In this document: in pieces, positions 1 to 5,370 of the stretch
How the letters are laid out: every line of letters begins with the position of its first letter
How positions within the stretch are numbered: position 1 is the stretch's first letter
NCBI GenBank assembly: GCA_016201575.1
Contig: JACQCN010000247.1
Coordinates: 1-8,543 of the forward strand
Direction: 5' to 3'
Source: Candidatus Rokuibacteriota bacterium
Lineage (GTDB): Bacteria; Methylomirabilota; Methylomirabilia; Rokubacteriales; CSP1-6
DNA: 8,543 bases
The notes under the pieces: generated by a model
What the model saw: only the letters and a program-made list of their open reading frames with translations
The model's database searches: none
Told to the model about the DNA's origin: nothing
Position numbers and translations under genes: made by a program

Positions 1-65
1 CGCGCAGGCCTTTGTGTTCCGCGGGCGCCCGACCCGCTGTGAGGTCGCCGTGCCCCCGCGGTCAT
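1..65 (-). CDS. Possible start of an unidentified minus-strand gene (partial)
   Basis: An ATG at 65-63 on the minus strand opens 21 codons (MTAGARRPHSGSGARGTQRPA) that run off the window edge without a stop. An AGGA lies five bases before the ATG, a reasonable Shine-Dalgarno, and a TACACT hexamer lies further upstream. The peptide is low in information and I recognise no family, so this is a weak call: it could equally be non-coding sequence downstream of the gamma-glutamyltransferase-like gene. The start codon falls in the loop of the 51-89 inverted repeat. Confidence 0.22.
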   Translation of the reverse strand, partial: MTAGARRPHSGSGARGTQRPA

Positions 66-89
66 TCCTGTCCTGACAGGGCGGGGGCA
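51..89. repeat. Inverted repeat, nested stem-loop
   Basis: TGCCCCCGC (51-59) pairs perfectly with GCGGGGGCA (81-89). A second perfect 6-bp stem, CCTGTC (67-72) with GACAGG (75-80), sits inside. It lies about 46 nt beyond the stop of the minus-strand gamma-glutamyltransferase-like gene, where a terminator would be expected, but no T-run follows on that strand, so a classical Rho-independent terminator is not supported. It may instead be a protein-binding palindrome or a mRNA structure around a possible start at 65. Confidence 0.45.
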
Positions 90-92
90 TCA

Positions 93-98
93 AGTGTA
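93..98 (-). promoter_or_regulatory. Candidate -10 box (TACACT)
   Basis: TACACT on the minus strand matches the TANNNT form of a sigma70-type -10 element. It stands in the non-coding stretch between the stop of the gamma-glutamyltransferase-like gene (135) and the possible start at 65. No convincing -35 is seen 16-18 nt upstream; that stretch is pure GC. It would serve a gene leaving the window at the left edge. Confidence 0.28.
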
Positions 99-134
99 GC
101 GCGGGGCGCGGGCGCGCGCAGATCGAAGTGGGGA

Positions 135-1898
135 CTACCAGGCGATCGCGTGGGAGCCGCGGCGTGGGTCGGCGCCCCCGTGGCGGGTGCCGTCGGGGCC
201 GACCAGGACCGCGCACACCGCGCCCGCGCGCCACTCCCAGTCCGGCCACGCGGTGACCTGGTGCCCGAGCGCCGCCAGCGCCGCGCGCGTGGCCTCCGGG
301 ATGCGGCCCTCGATCTCGAGCTTGCCGGGCGCCATCGTGTGGGGCCAGAAGGAGTCGGGGAAGCTGCGGGAGGCCACGCGCGGAGCCTCCACCGCCTCCT
401 GGATCGACATCCCGAAGACGGCGACGTTCAGGAAGACCTGGAGCAGGGCCTGCTGCTGCACGTCGCCGCCCGGCGTGCCGAACGGCATCAGCAGGCGGCC
501 GTCGCGGAAGGCCATGGCAGGCGCCGGCGTGAGCCGCGGTCGCTTGCCGGGCGCGACGACGCTCGGATGGGCGGGATCGAGCCAGCCCTGCGAGCCGCGC
601 GGCGACACGACGCAGCCGACGCCGGGCACCACCGTCGCGTCCACGTTGGGATCGCTCGGGGTCGCGGAGAAGCCGTTGCCCTCGGCGTCAACGACCGCGA
701 CGTAGCTGGTGTCGAGCGCGCCGTTCAGCGTGGGCCGGCCGGGCTGCGGCCACGCGCCGCCGCGGCGCTCGCGCACCGCCGCCAGCGCGTCCGGATCGCC
801 CGCCGGCGGCATCGCGGGCCACGCCTCGCGCTCGCGCACGAGGCTCCGGCGCGCCCGCGCGTAGCCCTTGGCGAGCAGCCCGTCCGCGGGAACCTTCACG
901 TGGAACGGGTCGCCGTAGAACGCGTCGCGGTCGGCGAACGCGAGCTTGACCGCCTCGATCAGCAGGTGCAGGTACGCGGGCGAGTTGTGGCCCAGCGCCC
1001 GCAGGTCGTCGGCCTCGAGCAGGTTGAGCATCTGGAGGAGCACGGGCCCCTGGCACCAGAAGCCGCACGCCGCCACCTCGTACGCGCGGAAGGTCGTCGT
1101 GAGCGCGTGCCCGACCTCCACCTGGAACGACGCCAGATCCTCGTAGGCGAGGAGCCCGCCCTGGGCCTGGTGGAACGCCGCGATCGCGCGGGCGATGTCG
1201 CCCTTGTAGAACGCGTCGCGGGCGGCGGCGATGCCCGCCGCGCGGCTGCCTCCAGCCGCTGCTTCGGCCCGCATCATGGCGCGGAAGGTCTGCCCGAGCT
1301 CGGACTGCACGAGCACCTCGCCGGCGCGGAGCGGCCGGCCGTCCCGCAGGAACAGCGCGGCCGATGTCGGCCAGCGCCGGTAGGCCGCCTCGTTGCCGGC
1401 CATCAGGTGGCCCGAGAAGCGCGAGAGCGGGAAGCCGCGCTCGGCGCACTCGAGCGCGGGCGCCACGGCGTCGGCGAACGACGTGGTGCCCCAGCGCGCG
1501 AGGGCCTCGAGCCAGGCCGCCGGCGAGGCGGGGACGACGGCGCGGGGCACGCCCGGGGGGATCTCGCCGCCGAAGCGGTCGCGGAAGTACTCGATGGTGA
1601 GCGCGCGCGGGTACGGTCCGACGCCGGAGACCTGGTAGGTCTCGCGGGCGGCGGCGAGGTGGACGAGGATCGGCGCCACCCCGGCCGGGCTCACCATCTC
1701 GGGATGGACGACGCCGAGGCACAAGCCGGCCGCGACGCCGGCATCGATCGCGTTGCCCCCGGCGGCGAGCACGCGCGCGGCCGCCTGGGCGGCCAGCGGG
1801 TGCCCGGCGGCGACGGCCCAGCGGCCGCCGATCACCTCGACCGTGTGGGTCGGGGTGAACGGCGCACTCGGCTGCGAGGGAGCGGCGTCGAGCGTCAT
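135..1898 (-). CDS. Gamma-glutamyltransferase-family Ntn hydrolase (atypical, GGT-like)
   Basis: Self-cleaving N-terminal-nucleophile hydrolase of the gamma-glutamyltransferase family (peptidase T3). I choose the ATG at 1898 (587 aa); an in-frame GTG at 1916 would add six residues and neither has a clear Shine-Dalgarno. Residue numbers here count from the GTG. The large-subunit start HPLAAQAAARVLAAGGNAIDA (from 39, with a GNA.DA motif), ARET (90-93, matching the substrate-binding Arg region) and the processing/nucleophile Thr403 in LDTSYVAVVD are visible, followed by GTPGG (480-484) and the EAVEAPR motif (507-513). Total length is normal for the family. There is no signal peptide, so it is probably cytosolic, unlike E. 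coli GGT. The usual PxSSGG segment reads GFWCQGP (285-291) and the KRPLSSM motif reads KRPRLTP (458-464), so both substrate-pocket serines are replaced. This suggests a side branch (amide or oxamate hydrolase-like) rather than a true glutathione hydrolase. It is divergent from the C26 peptidase gene. Confidence 0.9.
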   Translation of the reverse strand: MTLDAAPSQPSAPFTPTHTVEVIGGRWAVAAGHPLAAQAAARVLAAGGNAIDAGVAAGLCLGVVHPEMVSPAGVAPILVHLAAARETYQVSGVGPYPRALTIEYFRDRFGGEIPPGVPRAVVPASPAAWLEALARWGTTSFADAVAPALECAERGFPLSRFSGHLMAGNEAAYRRWPTSAALFLRDGRPLRAGEVLVQSELGQTFRAMMRAEAAAGGSRAAGIAAARDAFYKGDIARAIAAFHQAQGGLLAYEDLASFQVEVGHALTTTFRAYEVAACGFWCQGPVLLQMLNLLEADDLRALGHNSPAYLHLLIEAVKLAFADRDAFYGDPFHVKVPADGLLAKGYARARRSLVREREAWPAMPPAGDPDALAAVRERRGGAWPQPGRPTLNGALDTSYVAVVDAEGNGFSATPSDPNVDATVVPGVGCVVSPRGSQGWLDPAHPSVVAPGKRPRLTPAPAMAFRDGRLLMPFGTPGGDVQQQALLQVFLNVAVFGMSIQEAVEAPRVASRSFPDSFWPHTMAPGKLEIEGRIPEATRAALAALGHQVTAWPDWEWRAGAVCAVLVGPDGTRHGGADPRRGSHAIAW

Positions 1899-1905
1899 GC
1901 GCGCC

Positions 1906-1935
1906 AATGGAACCACGCGCGCGCACGAGCGTCAA
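1906..1935 (-). promoter_or_regulatory. Weak candidate promoter for the GGT-like gene
   Basis: On the minus strand TTGACG (1935-1930) is a good -35 element. Eighteen bases on lies TCCATT (1911-1906), a poor -10, seven bases before the ATG at 1898. If used, transcription would begin at or next to the start codon, favouring the 1898 start over the GTG at 1916. The -10 is weak, so this is tentative. Confidence 0.3.
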
Positions 1936-1951
1936 GAACGCGCCCCTGTGC

Positions 1952-1957
1952 TACCGT
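1952..1957 (+). promoter_or_regulatory. Candidate leaderless -10 box (TACCGT) of the C26 peptidase gene
   Basis: TACCGT fits TANNNT and ends exactly six bases before the ATG at 1964, which places +1 on the A of the start codon. No Shine-Dalgarno lies between, and there is no recognisable -35. The same geometry is seen before the glutamate dehydrogenase gene at 7870. This supports the 1964 start and a leaderless mRNA. Confidence 0.4.
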
Positions 1958-1963
1958 ACCCTC

Positions 1964-2683
1964 ATGCTCGGGCCGCCGCTGATCGGGGTCACGACGTCCG
2001 TCACCACCGGCAAGGAAGGCGAGCGCGCGGTCCTCAACGCGGCCTACGCCGCCGCCGTCCAGCGCGCGGGCGGCGTGCCGGTCCTGCTGCCGCCCCAGCT
2101 CGAGGACCAGGCCCGCGCCGAGATCTTCGCGCGGCTCCAGGGCGTGCTCCTCACCGGCGGCGGCGACCTCGATCCCGCGCGCTTCGACGAGCCGCCTCAC
2201 CGGACGGTCAGCGGGGTGTCCGCCGCGCGCGACCGGATGGAGATCGCGCTGGTCGAGCACGCGCTCGCGCGGCGGCTGCCGGTGCTGGCCATCTGCCGCG
2301 GCGTCCAGGTGCTGAACGTCGCGCTCGGCGGCAGCCTGTATCAGGACCTGCCGAGCGATCCGGGCACGCCGCTCCTCCACAGCCAGGAGGCGCCGCGTGA
2401 CGAGACCACTCACCGCGTGCGGGTGGTGCCGGGGAGCCGGCTCGAGGAAGTGCTGGGCGCGAGCGAGCTTCACGTCAACAGCTTCCACCACCAGGCGATC
2501 AAGCGGCTCGGCCGGGGGCTCGCGGCGGTGGCCTTCAGCGAGCCGGACGGGGTGATCGAGGGCGCGGAGCTGCCCGACTCGTCGCGCTTCGTCCTCGGCG
2601 TGCAGTGGCACCCGGAAGAGCTGGAGCCGCGCGAGAAGACGGCCCAGCGCCTCTTCCGCGCGCTCGTCGACGCCTGCCCTTAG
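1964..2683 (+). CDS. Peptidase C26 / gamma-glutamyl-gamma-aminobutyrate hydrolase-like (class-I glutamine amidotransferase fold)
   Basis: A 239-residue cytosolic hydrolase of the PuuD-like C26 family, which cleaves gamma-glutamyl amide bonds such as gamma-glutamyl-GABA. It begins with PLIGVT (5-10), typical of the family N-terminus. It carries the oxyanion-region LLTGGGDLDP (62-71), the nucleophile Cys111 in LAICRGVQ, the conserved HQA segment (176-178), and the His216/Glu218 pair in VQWHPEE. All catalytic-triad residues are present and the length is close to E. coli PuuD (254). The start at 1964 is chosen because homology begins there; an upstream in-frame ATG at 1907 would overlap the divergent gene. 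No puuA-type gamma-glutamyl ligase is in the window, so the putrescine pathway is not demonstrated. The stop codon TAG (2681-2683) lies directly against the MITE-like repeat that follows. The divergent GGT-like neighbour suggests shared use of gamma-glutamyl or other amide substrates (inference). Confidence 0.9.
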   Translation: MLGPPLIGVTTSVTTGKEGERAVLNAAYAAAVQRAGGVPVLLPPQLEDQARAEIFARLQGVLLTGGGDLDPARFDEPPHRTVSGVSAARDRMEIALVEHALARRLPVLAICRGVQVLNVALGGSLYQDLPSDPGTPLLHSQEAPRDETTHRVRVVPGSRLEEVLGASELHVNSFHHQAIKRLGRGLAAVAFSEPDGVIEGAELPDSSRFVLGVQWHPEELEPREKTAQRLFRALVDACP

Positions 2684-2845
2684 CCTGCATTATTCACGAA
2701 CGTCGACGCCCGGCGGCGGGCGGGTCCTGGCGCGGCAGGCCGGCCCGTCCGTCCTCGCTCGATACCCCACTCGCTGCGGGCGGGCGGGCCTGCCTGCCGC
2801 GCCACCCGCCCGGTTCCCCGTGGTGCCCTTCGTGAATACTGCGCG
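2684..2845. mobile_element. MITE-like / REP-like long imperfect palindrome
   Basis: A non-coding element of about 162 bp. Its ends, CCTGCATTATTCACGAA (2684-2700) and the reverse complement of 2829-2845 (CGCGCAGTATTCACGAA), form a 17-bp terminal inverted repeat with three mismatches, including a perfect 10-bp core TATTCACGAA. TTAG flanks it on both sides (2680-2683 and 2846-2849), a possible 4-bp target duplication that includes the stop codon of the upstream gene. Inside, 2718-2754 pairs with 2778-2811: GGGCGGGT plus GGCGCGGCAGGC match perfectly apart from a 3-nt bulge, then about 11 of 14 pairs. The loop is at 2755-2777. No transposase is encoded, so mobility would have to be in trans. It may also terminate transcription of the C26 gene as a big hairpin, although there is no T-run. 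Confidence 0.6.
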
Positions 2846-2850
2846 TTAGA

Positions 2851-2951
2851 GATCGAAGGGGGCGTTGCCCCCCTTCCGAACGCCCCCCAAGGATGGCGGC
2901 GGCGAAGCCGGCGCTCGAACACACAGGTCAGGGCGACACGTTGGCCGCCAT
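2851..2951. repeat. C-rich hairpin repeat of unknown origin
   Basis: GAAGGGGGC (2855-2863) pairs with GCCCCCCTTC (2867-2876) around a 3-nt loop with one bulged C. The related string ACGCCCCCCAAGG follows at 2880-2892. ATGGCGGC (2893-2900) is repeated inverted as GCCGCCAT (2944-2951). No coding potential is convincing on either strand. It resembles a dispersed intergenic repeat, but with only one copy visible this is inference. It occupies the space between the MITE-like element and the receiver remnant. Confidence 0.35.
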
Positions 2952-2955
2952 GGGG

Positions 2956-3084
2956 TCAGGGGCCCGGGCGGAGAGGCGCGTCGAGGACGTCGCGCACCGT
3001 GCGCGCCAGCGACTCCGCCGTGAACGGCTTCTGCAGGAAGCGGGTGCCGAAATCGAGCACGCCGTGCTTTACGATCTCGACCTC
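2956..3084 (-). pseudogene. C-terminal remnant of a response-regulator receiver domain
   Basis: Read on the minus strand from about 3084 to a TGA at 2958-2956, the frame gives EVEIVKHGVLDFGTRFLQKP followed by FTAESLARTVRDVLDAP and a short tail. This is the typical last third of the receiver domain of hybrid histidine kinases: the conserved Lys of the FLQKPF motif and the final helix ARTVRDVLD are intact. The first two thirds, including the phospho-acceptor Asp, are absent, and upstream the frame meets a TAG at about 3106-3108 with no homologous sequence. The break coincides with the outer base of the 3084-3119 hairpin. It is therefore a truncated relic, probably cut by repeat insertion or deletion. 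It is not the missing end of the nearby kinase (4102-5349), which has its own complete receiver. Confidence 0.72.
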
Positions 3085-3119
3085 GCGCAGGCCGCCGACC
3101 GGCCGCTACGGCCTGCGCG
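3084..3119. repeat. Perfect 11-bp inverted repeat, hairpin
   Basis: CGCGCAGGCCG (3084-3094) is the exact reverse complement of 3109-3119, with a 14-nt loop. It lies about 38 nt beyond the stop of the minus-strand MBL-fold gene and could end that operon, but no T-run follows, so it is not a standard intrinsic terminator. One foot coincides with the point where receiver-domain homology is lost. The flank up to 3157 is GC-rich and non-coding. Confidence 0.55.
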
Positions 3120-3157
3120 TCCCTCCGGCCCCGGCGTCCTGGGCTCCGCCACCGCGC

Positions 3158-3940
3158 CTACGCGAGCTCCCAGCGAGACGGCTCGCCGGAGACGACCCGC
3201 TCCTTGACCCGTCCCTGCTTCTCGAGGGCGCGGAGGTGCGACTGCACGGACATCGCGGCGGCGCCGTGGAGCGCGGGGGAGACGCCGACGTAGACGTGGG
3301 CGACGATCTCGGGGATGGTCGCGCGGTCCCCGGCGAGGGCGGCCAGGATCTGGCGCTCGCGCTCGAACCGGTGCTCGACGTACTCGCGGAGCTTCGCTGG
3401 CGCGTCCTCGATGACGGGGCCGTGGGCGGGGTAGATACGGGCCACGTCGAGCTGCTGCAGGCGCCGCAGCGAGGCCATGTAATCGGCGAGGTCGCCGTCG
3501 TCCGGCGGGATCACCGTGGTGGACCCGCCGAGCACGACATCGCCGGTGAAGAGCGCCTTCTCCTCGACCAGGTAGTAGCAGAGGTGATCCGAGGCGTGCC
3601 CGGGCGTGTACAGCGGCACCAGCGTCACCCCATCGCCCCGCACCACCTCGCCGTCGCGAAGGTCCTCGATCGGCTCGGGAAGCGCGGCGTCGCGATGCCG
3701 CATCTTCGCCACGGGGAGGCCCGGAAAACGCGCGCGCAGGGCCGCCACGCCGCCCATGTGGTCACGGTGCCGGTGGGTCAGGAGCACCCGCGCGGGCCGC
3801 GCCCAGCCGCGACTCTGCAGGTAGCCGTCGAGGAGCGCGACGTAGCCGGCCGCGCCGGCGCCGGTGTCGATGAGGATCGGATCGCGCGTACCCACCAGGT
3901 ACGTGTTGGTCCCGGGCGCGGTCATGAGCCCGGGGTTCAA
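3158..3940 (-). CDS. MBL-fold metallo-hydrolase, LACTB2-like (5' end rearranged)
   Basis: A cytosolic metallo-beta-lactamase-fold hydrolase with a C-terminal winged-helix segment. Counting from the TTG at 3940, the metal ligands are complete: HRHRDH (His56, His58, Asp60, His61), His115 in TPGHASDH, Asp134 in FTGD and His173 in PAHG. Residues 190-258 look like the winged helix of LACTB2/RNase Z-like hydrolases (SVQSHLRALEKQGRVK). The substrate cannot be read from sequence; members include thioester and nucleic-acid hydrolases. Family members usually carry some 15-20 residues before the NPGPMTGPGTNTYLVG-like motif. Here homology starts abruptly at NPGLMTAPGTNTYLVG, right after a truncated thioesterase in another frame. 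The start is therefore uncertain: TTG 3940 (260 aa) or ATG 3925 (255 aa), neither with a good Shine-Dalgarno. It is the last gene of the minus-strand operon. The core fold is intact and it may still work if translated. Confidence 0.85.
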   Translation of the reverse strand: MNPGLMTAPGTNTYLVGTRDPILIDTGAGAAGYVALLDGYLQSRGWARPARVLLTHRHRDHMGGVAALRARFPGLPVAKMRHRDAALPEPIEDLRDGEVVRGDGVTLVPLYTPGHASDHLCYYLVEEKALFTGDVVLGGSTTVIPPDDGDLADYMASLRRLQQLDVARIYPAHGPVIEDAPAKLREYVEHRFERERQILAALAGDRATIPEIVAHVYVGVSPALHGAAAMSVQSHLRALEKQGRVKERVVSGEPSRWELA

Positions 3941-3943
3941 CCC

Positions 3944-4100
3944 GAGGGTTCCGGAAGCAGCGCTCCCAGGGCTCTCCCATCGTCGCGAAGAGCGAGCCCG
4001 TGGCCACGTCGAACCACTCGAAGAAGCGCGGGTAGAAGGCGATCCCGGCGGGATCGGACTCGCCCCAGCGAACCGGCAGCGTCAGCGAGTGCTTGAGCAA
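3944..4100 (-). pseudogene. Truncated 4-hydroxybenzoyl-CoA-thioesterase-type gene (N-terminal third)
   Basis: The frame beginning at TTG 4100 reads LKHSLTLPVRWGESDPAGIA then FYPRFFEWFDVATGSLFATM and GEPWERCFR. This is the N-terminus of a hotdog-fold acyl-CoA thioesterase, with the catalytic Asp16 in the ESDPAGI.FYPR..EWFD signature. Similarity stops after about 50 residues; the rest of the roughly 140-residue fold is missing, and the frame then runs through the MBL gene as antisense-like nonsense to about 3762. The TTG follows the TGA of the kinase gene after one base (TGA-G-TTG), so it was probably translationally coupled to it. At the junction the strings GAACCCTCGGG and GAACCCCGGG lie 15 bases apart, a possible microhomology for the deletion. 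It is very unlikely to be active. Confidence 0.75.
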
Positions 4101-4101
4101 C

Positions 4102-5349
4102 TCAACCCGCCGCGCGGGTGTCCGAGCGGGCGATCTCGGCGAGGGGTCCGAGCAGCGCGTCGGCGCTGATCGGCTTGGCGATCACGCGGTCCACGTGGCG
4201 GCTCCGCTCGTCGGCGGCGACCCCCTCGCCCCACCCCGTCAGGAGGAAGACCGGGATCCAGGAGGCGCGCGCCTTCACCCACTCGGCCACCGCCCAGCCC
4301 GTCATGCCGGGCATGCCGAGATCGGTGACCACGAGATCGACGCCGGCCGGGTCGAACAGCGCCATCGCCTCCGCGCCCGAGGTGGCCGTGATCACGGCGT
4401 GGCCGTACGCCTGGAGGAGGTCGGCGAGCGCGCGGAGCAGGCGCGGGTCGTCGTCGACGAGGAGGATGCGGCGCGCCTGCTCCGCGGGGATCGCCCGCGG
4501 CGGGGTGGCCGCGGGAATGATCTGGTAGGGGCTGGCGACGAGCCGCAGGCGCACGGTGGTGCCGATGTCGGGATCCTGCGCGACCGTGACCGCGCCGCCG
4601 TGGCGCTCGACGATTCGCCGGACCTCCTCGAGGTCGCGGGCGCCCGCCCCGGTATCGCTGACGTCGACGAACACCCAGCCCGAGTCCTCGGCCCACGCGC
4701 GCAGGCCCAGGGCGCCGCCGCTCGGCATGGCCGCCACCGCGCTCAGGATCAGCCGTACCAGCACGTCGCGCAGCTCGACGAAGTTCGCCTCGACGGGCGG
4801 CGCCGCCTCGAGGTCGCGCGCGACCGCGATCCGGATGCCCCGGCGCTCGGCGTCGTCGCGCCACCGGGGCTCGGTCAAGGCGAGGGCCTCGGCGGCCAGC
4901 GGCTGGAGCGCGACGGGGCCGACGGCCGCCTGCGGCGGCTGGGCGAGGAACTCCTGGAGCTGGCGGACGGTGGCCGCCGCCTCCAGCGCGACCTGCCGCA
5001 CCACCTCCAGGCGCCGGCGCGCCATCGCGTCCGGCGTCTCGCTGATCAGCAGCTCGGTGTAGCCGAGGATCACCGCCAGCGAGTTGTTGAAGTTGTGGGC
5101 GAGGCCGCCGACGGTGTCGCCGAGGGTGCGGAGGTTCCGGGTGCGTGCCAGCTCGTCCTGCAAGGGCCCGAGGCGCTGGGCCAGCTCTTGCGACCACACC
5201 CGCAGGCCGTAGAAGGAGCGGTGCATCTCCGCCTTGAGGGCGTGCAGCCGCGCCGCGATCACGGAGATCTCCTCGTGACCGCTCAACATGGGCGCCGTGA
5301 GGCCCGGGGTGGACGCGCGGCTCCAGAGGCGACTCAGGAGTCGCTTCAT
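4102..5349 (-). CDS. Hybrid histidine kinase-receiver protein with a degenerate ATPase domain
   Basis: A 415-residue soluble signalling protein with no membrane segment or named sensor domain. Residues 25-75 are a likely coiled coil. The H-box is TVGGLAHNFNNSLAVILGYTE, with phosphoacceptor His85 in the HxFNN form. The ATPase domain follows (about 145-270), then a receiver domain (294-410). The receiver is complete: acidic pair in LLVDDDP (299-301), phospho-Asp343 in VVTDLGMPGMTGW, Thr371 and Lys392. The ATPase part is not: the N-box reads ILSAVAAMPSGG, with Ser203 where NA..AM Asn should be, and DTGAG (232-236) runs almost directly into VRRIVERHGG (243-252). The F-box, ATP lid and GxGLGL box, about 25 residues, are missing in frame. 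It therefore probably cannot bind ATP normally. It lies 21 bp downstream of an acyl-CoA dehydrogenase gene, with TATCAT seven bases before the ATG suggesting its own leaderless promoter. Confidence 0.88.
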   Translation of the reverse strand: MKRLLSRLWSRASTPGLTAPMLSGHEEISVIAARLHALKAEMHRSFYGLRVWSQELAQRLGPLQDELARTRNLRTLGDTVGGLAHNFNNSLAVILGYTELLISETPDAMARRRLEVVRQVALEAAATVRQLQEFLAQPPQAAVGPVALQPLAAEALALTEPRWRDDAERRGIRIAVARDLEAAPPVEANFVELRDVLVRLILSAVAAMPSGGALGLRAWAEDSGWVFVDVSDTGAGARDLEEVRRIVERHGGAVTVAQDPDIGTTVRLRLVASPYQIIPAATPPRAIPAEQARRILLVDDDPRLLRALADLLQAYGHAVITATSGAEAMALFDPAGVDLVVTDLGMPGMTGWAVAEWVKARASWIPVFLLTGWGEGVAADERSRHVDRVIAKPISADALLGPLAEIARSDTRAAG

Positions 5350-5356
5350 GCCGCTG

Positions 5357-5362
5357 ATGATA
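5357..5362 (-). promoter_or_regulatory. Candidate internal -10 box (TATCAT) of the kinase gene
   Basis: TATCAT lies in the 21-bp gap between the upstream dehydrogenase stop (5371) and the kinase ATG (5349-5347), ending seven bases before the ATG. There is no Shine-Dalgarno in the gap (ACCC-TATCAT-CAGCGGC-ATG). It could give the kinase an internal leaderless promoter besides read-through from the dehydrogenase operon. No clear -35 was found. Confidence 0.35.
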
Positions 5363-5370
5363 GGGTGCGG

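Noticed and set aside
12..1982. A plus-strand open frame of 656 codons opposite the GGT-like gene
   Set aside because: Antisense shadow: low-complexity Arg/Ala/Gly-rich translation without domains, while the minus strand encodes a complete GGT-family protein.
2684..2845. CRISPR array or tandem repeat
   Set aside because: Only inverted, not regularly spaced direct, repeats are present and there are no cas genes.
2605..2924. Short open frames on both strands through the palindromic region
   Set aside because: They cover the inverted repeat and C-rich hairpin, translate to Arg/Pro-rich peptides and have no ribosome site; explained by the repeats.
2684..3157. Intrinsic terminators at the hairpins 2718-2811, 2855-2876 and 3084-3119
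   Set aside because: The stems are strong but none is followed by a T-run in the relevant direction, so they are reported as repeats rather than terminators.
3762..4100. A 112-codon protein as an intact thioesterase
   Set aside because: Only the first 50 or so residues match the hotdog thioesterase family; the rest is an out-of-frame reading of the MBL-fold gene, so it is listed as a pseudogene.
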